Source: Parabacteroides acidifaciens (GTDB lineage Bacteria > Bacteroidota > Bacteroidia > Bacteroidales > Tannerellaceae). From it: a stretch of DNA of 64,000 nt. The stretch is from positions 31,594 to 95,593 of the forward strand of contig NZ_QREV01000015.1 in the NCBI RefSeq assembly GCF_003363715.1, given 5' to 3'. The position numbers and the translations under genes are program-made. Below are positions 25,487 through 34,166 of the stretch, piece by piece. Each line of letters opens with the position of its first letter. Position 1 is the first letter of the stretch. The notes under the pieces were generated by a model, which was not told the DNA's origin, ran no database searches, and worked only from the letters and a program-made list of their open reading frames with translations.

Positions 25487-26095
25487 TCATTGGGGATAAA
25501 TAAATTCATTATTTGGCAAAAGAGAGCCTGCGGCAGAGGGGGCTTATTGTAAAAAACGTATTTTTCCGGTTCGAAAGACATCCGAAATAAAACAAATGTT
25601 AATCCGCTTTTTTGATCTCAAAAAGGGACTTTTTCTCCTTTTTTGAGTGTTTTTAGTCATTATGACCGTCCTCTTTGCCATTACGACCGTGCTAATGTGT
25701 AGTGCACTCGGCACCTCGCGAAGATTAGGACGGTCGTAATGACGATTAGGACGGTCGTAATTGGAAAGAGGACCATCTTTAGGGCAAAAAAGGCCCTAAA
25801 TTTCCTTGAGATATTTGGAACGCCGTCCGTTTTATTTTCAAATATTCGATTCTCCAGGAGTTAAGCTTTATCACTTTGCTGATATTTTCTGTTTTTGGTA
25901 ATCAAATTGTACGCTTTTTCAGATAACTTGCGCACCTCACTCCATCTGTTGTCAGTAAAGAAGATTAAAACCGTGAAAAGAGTCAATCTAAAATCGATCA
26001 ACTTTTCGGACGAAATAGAAAAACGCCCAAAAAGAGGGTTATTGTATAATTTGCCTCATCCTTGTGGTTATCCCCAATGATTATCGGGTGAGCCC
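25472..26095. mobile_element. 624-bp element with perfect 28-bp terminal inverted repeats
   Basis: The left end (25472-25499) and right end (26068-26095) are exact reverse complements over 28 bp, beginning GGGCTCACCCGATAATC. Inside lies the second copy of the dispersed 505-bp element (25544-26046). The left end interrupts a lipoprotein gene. No transposase is encoded, so it would have to be moved in trans, like a MITE. A clear target duplication is not seen (flanks ACAA and AAAC). The copy at 10066-10570 lacks these 28-bp ends, so the repeats belong either to a different element or to an event specific to this site. Confidence 0.75.
25544..26046. repeat. dispersed non-coding element, copy 2
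   Basis: Homologous along its length to 10066-10570 and bounded by TTATTGTA at 25544-25551 and 26039-26046. The four ATTACGACCGTCC-like motifs are at 25659-25671, 25680-25692 and, inverted, 25728-25740 and 25749-25761. The centre again holds TAGTGCACTCGGCA. The reading frame that is open in copy 1 has many amino-acid changes and no start codon here, so the element is most likely non-coding. Confidence 0.8.
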
Positions 26096-26194
26096 AAACC
26101 TCTCATACTCTTTATAACATACAATTCAATGCTTATGCGGAATAAACAAACGATTGAAGGGTTTGCTCCGGAAGAATTAAATTACTGTTCCGGT

Positions 26195-26794
26195 TCAGAA
26201 TTGCAGTGTAAGTTGTTCCGGCAGTAAGGTGAATGTCTTGCGGTGATACGGAGTAATCCCGCATTCCCGAATGGCTTCGCGATGGGCTTTCGTCGGATAG
26301 CCTTTATTCTCTTTCCAGTGGTAAGCGGGATATTCCAGGTCGAGGCTGTCCATATAATCGTCACGATAGGTTTTTGCCAGGATAGAGGCGGCTGCGATAC
26401 TCAGGTATTTGCCGTCGCCTTTCACAACTGTCGTATGCTGGATCTCGGGATAGGGCGTGAAGCGGTTTCCATCGATCAGCAGGTGTTCAGGCTTGACCTT
26501 CAGTTGTTCGATCGCCCGGTGCATAGCCAGAAAAGAGGCTTTCAGTATATTGATCTTGTCAATCTCTTCGGGGGTAACAATACCGACAGCCCAAGCAATC
26601 GCCTCCTGCTCAATAACAGGACGGAGTGCATAACGTTTCTTCTCACTCAACTGCTTGCTGTCATTCAGCTCTTCATTATGAAAATCAGGAGGAAGGATCA
26701 CTGCTGCTGCAAACACCGAACCCGCCAGACATCCACGACCGGCCTCATCACATCCGGCTTCTATACGATTTGCTTCTAAGTAGGGTAGTAACAT
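26195..26794 (-). CDS. rnhB: ribonuclease HII
   Basis: 199 residues, standard RNase HII length. The catalytic core starts [20 protein letters not shown] with the Asp-Glu pair at 16-17. Later acidic residues are in LLIDGNRF near 109 and [15 protein letters not shown] near 135-148. It cuts the RNA strand of RNA-DNA hybrids and removes single ribonucleotides from DNA. It lies 2 bp after the RelE/ParE-type toxin gene on the same strand. Confidence 0.96.
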   Translation of the reverse strand: MLLPYLEANRIEAGCDEAGRGCLAGSVFAAAVILPPDFHNEELNDSKQLSEKKRYALRPVIEQEAIAWAVGIVTPEEIDKINILKASFLAMHRAIEQLKVKPEHLLIDGNRFTPYPEIQHTTVVKGDGKYLSIAAASILAKTYRDDYMDSLDLEYPAYHWKENKGYPTKAHREAIRECGITPYHRKTFTLLPEQLTLQF

Positions 26795-26796
26795 AG

Positions 26797-27114
26797 TTAA
26801 TCAACTGCTTTTATCAAATCTATTAAATGTTGAGGATCTTGTCTACAATCCCATAGGAGATGGATAAAAATATAATTATCTTCAACAGTATAAATAATCT
26901 TATTATGCTTAATCACAAGATAACGATAGTTCAGGGGCTCTTTTTCCAAAAGTAATTCAACAGTACCCATATCCGGGAATGATTTCAAAAGAAAGATCTT
27001 ATTTTCAATCTCATCTCTGACACGAAGAGTTACACGTCTTCCATAAGTTGCTTTCAAGTAATAAAGCAAATCTGCTACTTGTTGCTTAAAAAGCCTACTC
27101 GACCGAATCTCCAT
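26797..27114 (-). CDS. RelE/ParE-family toxin
   Basis: 105 residues. The sequence [47 protein letters not shown] in pieces, then [32 protein letters not shown] follows the RelE/ParE fold with the typical final strand and R-D/Q-P ending. The target (ribosomal mRNA or gyrase) cannot be told. The upstream antitoxin gene overlaps it by one base (TAATG), so the two are translated together. It is inserted between rnhB and the vanZ-sufS pair. Confidence 0.85.
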   Translation of the reverse strand: MEIRSSRLFKQQVADLLYYLKATYGRRVTLRVRDEIENKIFLLKSFPDMGTVELLLEKEPLNYRYLVIKHNKIIYTVEDNYIFIHLLWDCRQDPQHLIDLIKAVD

Positions 27115-27371
27115 TAGCGAAAAGATTGAAAGAAATCACGCATTTCCTGTTCTGAGACAAAAATGCCATTTTCTTTATCCCGGTTAGTTTCCTTCAACAT
27201 CTCCTTCACCTCTTCCAAAGTAAAACAATTCGGACGTTTCAGTTCCTGCTTTTCCATTCTGATCAGTTTACAGGCAAGGGCTTCCATATAGGAAACGGCC
27301 TCCTCGCTATTGCAAGTCTGCAACACTTCCAACGCCCAACTTTTCCGTTTTTGTAATTCTAATACAGTCAT
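27114..27371 (-). CDS. antitoxin of the RelE/ParE-type pair
   Basis: 85 residues from the ATG at 27371 (MTVLELQKRKSWALEVLQ). The frame is open further upstream to 27626 but crosses the promoter and the end of vanZ, so that start is rejected. The protein is helical, with ALACKLIRMEKQELKRPNCFT in pieces and a C-terminal EEVKEMLKE, matching the small helical antitoxins that accompany RelE toxins of Bacteroidota. No classical DNA-binding motif is obvious. Minus-strand TACATTTG at 27404-27397 is a likely -7 element. Confidence 0.72.
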   Translation of the reverse strand: MTVLELQKRKSWALEVLQTCNSEEAVSYMEALACKLIRMEKQELKRPNCFTLEEVKEMLKETNRDKENGIFVSEQEMRDFFQSFR

Positions 27372-27424
27372 AAAACCTCCATGTTTAGATACAATACAAA
27401 TGTAACATACTTTTATGATATAAG

Positions 27425-27832
27425 CTAACGAGTCCCGATCTTTCTTTTCATCATCCAGGGACGAAGGACGAAGTAGGAAAACAGTGTGGCGAGCGTAACA
27501 CCGCAGATATTGGCAAGGAAGTCGAACCAGTCGCCCCCACGGTATGTAGTGCAGTATTCCTGCAAGAGTTCGATCGCACCGCTCATCAGGATCGGACATA
27601 AGACCGCCCCAATCCAGGCATGCCACAACACATCGTCGTATTTACGGTGATTGCGCAGGAACTCGAGCCACAATACACCGGACAAGCCTGCATACATACA
27701 GATATGTGCGATTTTGTCTATCCCCACAACCTTACTAACCTCTAACGAAGGCGGCTTAAAGAAAGAGAGATAGATCACAACTGCAACGATCGTGAGCGAG
27801 ACCGGATATTTCTTCAGATAATACAACACCAT
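27425..27832 (-). CDS. VanZ family membrane protein
   Basis: 135 residues with four hydrophobic segments. The VanZ pattern is seen in GIDKIAHICMYAGLSGVLW and GAIELLQEY...GGDWFDFLANICG, with the conserved D-K-x-x-H and E-x-x-Q residues. The role of VanZ-type proteins outside glycopeptide resistance is unknown. The gene follows sufS by 17 bp on the same strand, an arrangement that suggests one transcript but no shared function. Confidence 0.85.
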   Translation of the reverse strand: MVLYYLKKYPVSLTIVAVVIYLSFFKPPSLEVSKVVGIDKIAHICMYAGLSGVLWLEFLRNHRKYDDVLWHAWIGAVLCPILMSGAIELLQEYCTTYRGGDWFDFLANICGVTLATLFSYFVLRPWMMKRKIGTR

Positions 27833-27849
27833 AAAAACGATTCCCTCTA

Positions 27850-29064
27850 TTAAAACATTTTCCGTACCCGTTCGATACCGGCGGCAAAAACGTCAATCTC
27901 TTCTTTTGTATTATAGAACGAGAAAGAGGCGCGAACAGTCCCCTCGATCCCTAAATCCTGCATCAGCGGCTGGGCACAATGGTGTCCCGTACGGACTGCA
28001 ATGCCCAGACGGTCCAACAACATGCCCATATCATAATGATGGATATTGCCGACCAGGAAAGAGAGAACCGCCCCTTTATGGGCTGCCTGTCCGAAGATAC
28101 GCATACCATCAATTGCATTCAATTTTTCGGTTGCGTAACGGAGCAGTTCATCTTCATACGCTGCTATATTATCCATTCCCAAACGACCTACATAACGCAA
28201 GGCTTCTGCCAACGCCGTGCTACCGATATAGTCCGGCGTTCCGGCTTCAAACTTGAAAGGCAGTTCGTTGAAAGTCGTCTTCTCGAAAGAGACAGAAGCA
28301 ATCATCTCTCCTCCTCCCTGATACGGCGGCAATTTGTCCAGCCATTCTTCCTTACCATATAGGACACCGATACCGGTCGGACCATATATCTTATGCCCGG
28401 AAAAGACATAGAACTCGGCATCCAGGTTCTGCACGTCCACCTTCAGATGGGGAACGGCCTGTGCACCGTCGATCAGCACCGGTACATCGTGGTTGTGCGC
28501 TTCTTCTATAATCTCCTTTACCGGATTGACCGTACCGAGCACATTGGAAACATGCGTAACGGAAACCAACTTCGTCCTTTCCGAAAACAGGCTGCGGAAT
28601 GTATCCATACAGAGTTCGCCTTTCTCATTCATCGGAATCACTTTTAGCGCGATACCTTTGCGGGCCGCCTGTATCTGCCAGGGGACGATATTGGAATGGT
28701 GCTCCATCACGGAAACGATCACCTCGTCGCCTGCCGACATACATTCGTCGGTAAAACTGGAAGCAATCAGATTGATCGCCTCTGTCGTCCCACGCGTAAA
28801 GATGATCTCGTTGGAAGAACGGGCATTCAGGAACTGCTGCACAGTCCGACGTGCATCTTCATGTGCTTCCGTAGCCGCCTGGCTCAGGAAATGGACACCG
28901 CGATGGATATTGGCATTCACATTATAGTAGCCGCTCTCTATCTTCTCCACCACACAGCGGGGCTTCTGAGTCGTCGCGCCATTGTCGAAATAAATAAGCG
29001 GCTTATCGTATATCTTATGATCCAGGATAGGGAAATCCTTCCGGATAGACTGTATATCTAACAT
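27850..29064 (-). CDS. sufS: cysteine desulfurase SufS
   Basis: 404 residues. PLP-binding Lys225 lies in FSGHKIYGPTG, the PLP-contacting histidine in SVMEHHSN near 122, and the sulfur-carrying Cys363 in RTGHHCAQPLM, the short-loop form of group II desulfurases. SufS takes sulfur from cysteine and passes it to SufE (20392-20817) for Fe-S assembly on SufBCD (52076-55649). A promoter element (minus TATCTTTG at 29103-29096) lies just upstream. Confidence 0.95.
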   Translation of the reverse strand: MLDIQSIRKDFPILDHKIYDKPLIYFDNGATTQKPRCVVEKIESGYYNVNANIHRGVHFLSQAATEAHEDARRTVQQFLNARSSNEIIFTRGTTEAINLIASSFTDECMSAGDEVIVSVMEHHSNIVPWQIQAARKGIALKVIPMNEKGELCMDTFRSLFSERTKLVSVTHVSNVLGTVNPVKEIIEEAHNHDVPVLIDGAQAVPHLKVDVQNLDAEFYVFSGHKIYGPTGIGVLYGKEEWLDKLPPYQGGGEMIASVSFEKTTFNELPFKFEAGTPDYIGSTALAEALRYVGRLGMDNIAAYEDELLRYATEKLNAIDGMRIFGQAAHKGAVLSFLVGNIHHYDMGMLLDRLGIAVRTGHHCAQPLMQDLGIEGTVRASFSFYNTKEEIDVFAAGIERVRKMF

Positions 29065-29095
29065 AACTGTATCTATTTAACTTAATAACAAGCGT

Positions 29096-29103
29096 CAAAG
29101 ATA
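29096..29103 (-). promoter_or_regulatory. -7 element for sufS-vanZ
   Basis: Minus-strand TATCTTTG, about 32 nt before the sufS ATG. A TTG at 29128-29126 is a poor -33 match. Confidence 0.5.
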
Positions 29104-29139
29104 CTATGTTTATCAGGTAAACGATCAATTGCAGCACAT

Positions 29140-29174
29140 AAAAAAGCCTCCCGTAAGAAACGAAAAGCTTTTTT
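29140..29174 (-). terminator. A/T-flanked hairpin downstream of the GH16 gene
   Basis: An 8-bp A/T-rich stem (29140-29147 with 29167-29174) sits 22 bp past the GH16 stop and is flanked by A- and T-runs. The loop is long (19 nt), so the call is moderate. Confidence 0.5.
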
Positions 29175-29196
29175 AATATCTGATAAATACTTATAT

Positions 29197-29985
29197 CTAC
29201 TTCTCTTTCTGGTAGAAACGCACCCAATCGATCTCCATCTCGACAGGCAGATCAGCAGGTTCGACTGCGCCAACCCAGCTCCCACCCAACTGCATATCAA
29301 GCAGCAGATAGAACTTCTTATCGGTAAACGGGAACTGCCCTTCTTTGTCTGTCTCGATACGGGGATAAGCAAAAGTCCGGGTGTCGTTGATAAAGAAAAC
29401 AAGACTGTCGCGATACATCTCTACACTGTAGACATTATAATCGTCACGGTTTATCGGCCCAATCCCACCCTGCTTCGGATTATCCTTTATACCCAATATA
29501 TGCGTATAGGCAGAATGAACGGTCTGATAAGCGATGGTATCATTATTCAAACGCTCCATGATATCGATCTCCCCGCCTTCCGGCCAGCCTTCGTTTTCCG
29601 GCAGCAGCCAGAACGCCGGCCAGGCTCCGGTTGCCCCGTAGAGCTTTGCACGGATATCCAGGCGCCCGTCGGAAAAGCCGACTTTTCCTCTTGAATAAAC
29701 ACCACCAGTGATAAAAGGAGCCGTATCCGCCGGCAAACTGTAATTAACTAATCCGCGTAAGACCAGGTTACCGTCGCGCATCCCATAACAAGAATCGAAA
29801 TCGGACATATAGTTATTCCAATCCGATGTCCCGCGTGGAATCTTACTCCACGAAGCCTCATCAAAATGCTCCGTCTGGTCGAAGTTCTCCTCCCATACCA
29901 ACTTCCACCCGTTTTTCTGTGGCTGGCAACCTGCCATTAGCGACAGGGCGATTGACAGCCCTAATGCAAATAATCCTTGTTTCAT
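29197..29985 (-). CDS. GH16 family endo-glycanase lipoprotein
   Basis: 262 residues. Signal peptide with lipobox LMAGC (Cys20), then a concanavalin-like GH16 fold. The catalytic motif is EIDIME: Glu139 nucleophile, Asp141, Glu144 acid/base, in WPEGGEIDIMERLNN. GH16 enzymes cut internal beta-1,3 or beta-1,4 bonds in glucans, galactans or host O-glycans. It sits at the end of a unit with GH2 and a SusC/SusD pair, and the region also holds GH92, so a host-glycan (for example mucin) target is plausible but not shown. It starts 7 bp after the propeller lipoprotein gene ends, so the two are co-transcribed. Confidence 0.9.
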   Translation of the reverse strand: MKQGLFALGLSIALSLMAGCQPQKNGWKLVWEENFDQTEHFDEASWSKIPRGTSDWNNYMSDFDSCYGMRDGNLVLRGLVNYSLPADTAPFITGGVYSRGKVGFSDGRLDIRAKLYGATGAWPAFWLLPENEGWPEGGEIDIMERLNNDTIAYQTVHSAYTHILGIKDNPKQGGIGPINRDDYNVYSVEMYRDSLVFFINDTRTFAYPRIETDKEGQFPFTDKKFYLLLDMQLGGSWVGAVEPADLPVEMEIDWVRFYQKEK

Positions 29986-29992
29986 TACGCCG

Positions 29993-31141
29993 TTATTTGA
30001 ATTTATACAATATCAGGACATCATTATCTTCGTCTTTTAAAGAGGATGCCAAATCTTTTAATTCTCCATACAATTTCCCTTCCTGATAAGCCTCTAATAA
30101 TTCATCGGCATTAAACCGGGATATGCCATAACCGGATTGCATATCACAATTCACAAGATGAGAGCTCAAAACTATTTTTGCATCCGGATAATCATCATTC
30201 CTTATCTCATACTCATTTATATCTCCATTTTCTTTGTTGTAAACCCAGTTGGTTTCAGGAAACATATCCCGTTCATTGCTTTCATCTACAGAAATCCGAG
30301 TCAAGAACACATATTTACTTGTTTCAATTCCATACTGTAAAAAAACAGGGGCACTCATGGAGCTAATTGCAGGTGTTCTCAATATAACCGGAGTCAAAAC
30401 CCCATCGTATGAATACTGATAGATGGTATCCGACGAAAGTTCGTTCAAAATATAACCTTCCGAATTTCTTACAACAGGAAGATGCATGGCTGTATATGAA
30501 AAACGACCGCCATCACCTTCTTTAGTCACCGTCAAATCATATTTCTTACCAGAAGAAAAAGGAACTTCTATTTTCTTCAGGATTTCCCCGTCATTCTTAG
30601 CCAGAATCGAGAAATAAGGTTTCAGATCAGAGTTTACCCGATTCGTTTCCGTATTGTAAACGAGAAAAGCATCATCATTAAAATTGTAAATGAAACGCGC
30701 ATCCCCAGAAGCAAATTCCCTGATATATTCGCCATTCAGATCATAAACAACGATCTTCCGGGAAAAAACATCATGGACATAAATCTCCCCTCTCTTTTCA
30801 TCCATACGCAAATTGGTGATATAATTATATTCGTGAGGGCCATTCCCATAATGAGAAAACTTACGGACCGGCTGTCCTTCCCTATCAAACATCAGAATCT
30901 CACCAGTTTCACCCCCTTTGGTCAGTATATAATTTTCATTGCAAACCAAAGCTCTTGATCTAACTAATAAATCGGTATTGCTTGCAAGTTTTATATATGT
31001 AACATCTGCAATATCCTTTAAATTTAATCGAATGGATGAATGTTCCGCATTGAGGTCAATTTGCAAGACTTCGTTATCCGTGCTCTTACCGGCACAGCCA
31101 CACAAAAATGCCATCATCCATATAATCAAAAGATACCTCAT
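29993..31141 (-). CDS. 6-bladed beta-propeller lipoprotein of the glycan-use region
   Basis: 382 residues from the ATG at 31141 (MRYLLIIWMMAFLCGC, lipobox Cys16). Sixteen further codons upstream are in frame but precede the signal peptide. Propeller blades show TYIKLASNTDLLV, ILMFDREGQPVRKFSHYGNG, YVHDVFSRKIVVYDLNGEY and a C-terminal GELKDLASSLKDEDNDVLIL that matches the three tandem paralogues at 21750-25382. It lies between the GH2 and GH16 genes, suggesting a surface role in the same system. Minus-strand TACCTTTG at 31166-31159 may be a promoter. Confidence 0.85.
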   Translation of the reverse strand: MRYLLIIWMMAFLCGCAGKSTDNEVLQIDLNAEHSSIRLNLKDIADVTYIKLASNTDLLVRSRALVCNENYILTKGGETGEILMFDREGQPVRKFSHYGNGPHEYNYITNLRMDEKRGEIYVHDVFSRKIVVYDLNGEYIREFASGDARFIYNFNDDAFLVYNTETNRVNSDLKPYFSILAKNDGEILKKIEVPFSSGKKYDLTVTKEGDGGRFSYTAMHLPVVRNSEGYILNELSSDTIYQYSYDGVLTPVILRTPAISSMSAPVFLQYGIETSKYVFLTRISVDESNERDMFPETNWVYNKENGDINEYEIRNDDYPDAKIVLSSHLVNCDMQSGYGISRFNADELLEAYQEGKLYGELKDLASSLKDEDNDVLILYKFK

Positions 31142-31281
31142 ACAAATATCAATTTTCACAAAGGTAACATTTTTCAATACACAGCACACAGATGACAGAA
31201 TAAAAAAGGATGCGTCCTCTGCGTGCTATGTTTCACGAATATAACCGAGCTGTCGGATATTCATATTTACGTCATTATTTC

Positions 31282-33936
31282 TTATTCTCCAAAATCCGAC
31301 TGTTGCCGTTCCACCTCTTTCAACTTTAAGGTATTCAATTCCTTGCGCAGGCGTTCCACTTCTCGTTCGGCATCGGTTTTCGATGTGGCCGATTGTCCGG
31401 CGGAAACACTGCTCATTGAGGTACGGGATGCGTCTTCGGTGTTATAGACCAGCGGGAATGCGGCCGGTTTCGATTCAAGCACCAGTTCACCGCTTACCGG
31501 CATCTGCGAACCTTCAAACAAGACACTGGCAGTGATCCGTATCTTACCTGGCTTCAAGGTAGACTGAACCAGAATAGGGGCCGTTCCCCATTTGACAGGA
31601 GCGGGATTAGCCAAAACATCCGGACCACCTAAGATACGCCCTTCCCCTTCTATAGAGAAACGGATATTATAATTGTTCAAACGCTTGATGTTTCCCTGCT
31701 TATCCGCAACAGCAGCCACTACCGTAACGAAGTCGGAGCCATCGGCTTTCAGCTCTGTCCCTTCGTTATCTACCCATAACAGGATTTTTTCCGGACGACG
31801 GGCAGGAACGACCTTATGCGTAGCAACGACTTTTCCGTCTATCAGTCCTTCGGCAAGCAGATATACATCGTCCTGCTTTCTTGCTCTGGAAAGAGCTTTG
31901 TCTACCATAAAATCATAGACATCGGGGAAAGTTATGACCGGAGACGGCATTCCCTGACGGTTTTTGTCTTTCTTATAAGTATAGGTCTTTCCATCTTTAT
32001 TGAACGTAAGCCGCACCTCGTCACAGTTCGAATAAACCGTCACATCCTTACCTGAGAACGGCGTCATCTCGTGTGCGATATAGACCATCGGACCGCTTCC
32101 GGCAAGCTGATCGTTCTTCACTGCCGGACGCTGTGCCATAAACATATAATATGAATATTTCGGCTGGCGAAAGACATCCATCAAACCTCCGTAGAACGGA
32201 TCGGGATGGTAGCCGCGCTGATGATCGAACGAATGCCAAAGACAGCCACCGACATGCTGCGGCTGCTGTTGATACAAGACGTCGTAGCTGGTCACCGGAT
32301 AGGAAGGTGAGGCATAATGTTCAGCTTGTACGCGCATCGGCTGCTCGCCCCAGTTGCGGGCTACGCGGCTGGGTGAATTATGCGAACTCCAATCATCCAC
32401 ATTATCTCCCCATTCACGGGTAAAATAGGTCTTTGTCGGATCGATCTCTTTCGAAGCATCCTGCATATTGGCGGGATGGGCAAAATAGACCGGGAAGTTC
32501 TCGTGTCCGCGCGCTTCGCTGTCACTCCCACTATAACAATATGGATAAGGATATTCGGCATCCACTATATCGCGAGTGTTCTTGGCAAAGTCCGCCGGAT
32601 ACCAGGTTTCGTTCAGGATCGGTTCCCACAGCCAGACACAAGGATGGTTACGGTCGCGGCGTACGACATTGCGGATATCGCTATATACACGCTCGGCAAA
32701 TTCAGGCGCATCGTTCCAGAACTGCCAGCCGGGCGTATTGACGATGACAAACAACCCTAACTCGTCGCAGGCATCCATGAAAGCCGGATCTTGCGGGCAG
32801 TGGGCGTTACGGATTATCTCCATCCCAACCTCTTTCAGTTTCTTGGCATCCCGCCAATGAATACTGTTAGCGACAGCATTGCCGACTACAGCAAAGTCTT
32901 GATGACGATTCGCTCCGATCAATGGCTTTCCATACGGCTTCCCGTTCAGCCAGAAGCCATCTTTTCCCTTAAACTCGATGCTACGGATTCCGACACGGCG
33001 ACGATAGCCGTCTACCACATTCCCGTCTTTATCCAAAATTCGTACCAAAAGGTTATATAGTGTCGGCGTCGAAGGTGTCCAAAGCATCGGCTGCTTCACC
33101 AGTAATTTATCGGAAGAAGTGATTGCCTTACCGCCCTTCACTTGAATCTTATCATTCAGATATGCAACCTGCGTGCCATCCGGCTGTAACAAGGTGTATT
33201 CCACTACACCGGTGAAAGATTTCTTTGTCGCATTACGCACCTGTATCTTCAACTGCACCTCCGCCAAAGCATCCGAAACTTTCCCGAAAGAGACAAACAA
33301 GCCGCCTCCGGCTATCTCATTCTCATAATTGGGATCGGTGATGAACACGTTGTTATGGGCGATCAACCAGCAATCCCGGTAGATACCGCCAAAGTAGGTA
33401 TAGTCCAGCACATCCTGCGCCTTTCCGGGAGGATAGGAAGGATCGTCACTGTTATCGGCCCAGACGGCAATGACGTTATCGCCATTCCAGTCCAGCGCAT
33501 CCGTCACATCCAGTACAACAGGCAGATAGCCACCAAAGTGCTCCGTTAGCAGTTTTCCATTCACGAATACTTTACTTTTTCCCATAATTGCCTCGAAATG
33601 CAGGAAAAGCTTCTTGCCCTTCAACGATGCGTCAGGTGTAAAATGCTTACGATACCAGACTTCACCCTGATAATTGATACAACCGCTTGCCTCCGTCGGC
33701 AGGTATTCAATACCGTTCGGCAGGGAAACGACTGTCCAGTCCTTATCATTAAACTCTTTCGCATCTGCTCCGTCCGCTGCACCTTTATGGAAACGCCATG
33801 CAGGATTCATGGAATAAACTTCCCGCCCACTGTCTTCCAATCGAAAGAAACCGGCCGTCGAGAACTCGGGCTGATGGGCGGCCCACAAAGGCAAAGCCAT
33901 CAACCAGAATATCAAATACATTTCTAATTTTCTCAT
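31282..33936 (-). CDS. GH2 beta-galactosidase-like glycoside hydrolase
   Basis: 884 residues with a signal peptide (about 1-20). The GH2 sugar-binding domain covers about 40-200 (GEVWYRKHFTPDASLKGKKL), an immunoglobulin-like domain 210-320, and the TIM barrel 320-620. The acid/base Glu443 is in LWEPILNETWYP and the likely nucleophile Glu508 in YFTREWGDN. After about residue 720 an extra beta-domain follows. The final 40 residues form a charged coiled coil (DAEREVERLRKELNTLKLKE), unusual for GH2. It should remove terminal beta-linked sugars, most likely galactose, in the periplasm. It follows SusC/SusD but has a terminator and a possible promoter before it. Confidence 0.9.
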   Translation of the reverse strand: MRKLEMYLIFWLMALPLWAAHQPEFSTAGFFRLEDSGREVYSMNPAWRFHKGAADGADAKEFNDKDWTVVSLPNGIEYLPTEASGCINYQGEVWYRKHFTPDASLKGKKLFLHFEAIMGKSKVFVNGKLLTEHFGGYLPVVLDVTDALDWNGDNVIAVWADNSDDPSYPPGKAQDVLDYTYFGGIYRDCWLIAHNNVFITDPNYENEIAGGGLFVSFGKVSDALAEVQLKIQVRNATKKSFTGVVEYTLLQPDGTQVAYLNDKIQVKGGKAITSSDKLLVKQPMLWTPSTPTLYNLLVRILDKDGNVVDGYRRRVGIRSIEFKGKDGFWLNGKPYGKPLIGANRHQDFAVVGNAVANSIHWRDAKKLKEVGMEIIRNAHCPQDPAFMDACDELGLFVIVNTPGWQFWNDAPEFAERVYSDIRNVVRRDRNHPCVWLWEPILNETWYPADFAKNTRDIVDAEYPYPYCYSGSDSEARGHENFPVYFAHPANMQDASKEIDPTKTYFTREWGDNVDDWSSHNSPSRVARNWGEQPMRVQAEHYASPSYPVTSYDVLYQQQPQHVGGCLWHSFDHQRGYHPDPFYGGLMDVFRQPKYSYYMFMAQRPAVKNDQLAGSGPMVYIAHEMTPFSGKDVTVYSNCDEVRLTFNKDGKTYTYKKDKNRQGMPSPVITFPDVYDFMVDKALSRARKQDDVYLLAEGLIDGKVVATHKVVPARRPEKILLWVDNEGTELKADGSDFVTVVAAVADKQGNIKRLNNYNIRFSIEGEGRILGGPDVLANPAPVKWGTAPILVQSTLKPGKIRITASVLFEGSQMPVSGELVLESKPAAFPLVYNTEDASRTSMSSVSAGQSATSKTDAEREVERLRKELNTLKLKEVERQQSDFGE

Positions 33937-34043
33937 ATTACTTTATATTAATCGTTTTAATATTTTCTTTAAACACAACACCTCTCCAAGGGGTGGGAAG
34001 ACGCTCTCTCTAACACAAGGAAAGCAACCTCGTTACCGTTGGC

Positions 34044-34051
34044 CAAAGATA
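34044..34051 (-). promoter_or_regulatory. possible -7 element for the GH2 gene
   Basis: Minus-strand TATCTTTG, after the susD terminator and about 108 nt before the GH2 ATG. No TTTG partner is found at the usual distance. Confidence 0.4.
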
Positions 34052-34091
34052 CATGGTCTGAAAGGGAAGACCTAATAAATAAAGGAAGAAA

Positions 34092-34131
34092 AGGGCCGGC
34101 TATAACACGTCTTACACCATTACAACCGGCC
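34092..34131 (-). terminator. hairpin terminator after susD (left arm)
   Basis: A 7-bp GC stem (34092-34098 with 34125-34131) is followed on the minus strand by TTTTCTTCC. It lies 36 bp past the susD stop and would reduce read-through into the GH2 gene. Confidence 0.65.
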
Positions 34132-34166
34132 CATATAGAATAATACCTATTAAAAAAAGCCTTTAG

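Noticed and set aside
27372..27626. N-terminal extension of the antitoxin frame
   Set aside because: The added residues overlap the end of vanZ and the likely promoter and do not resemble an antitoxin. The ATG at 27371 gives the expected small protein.
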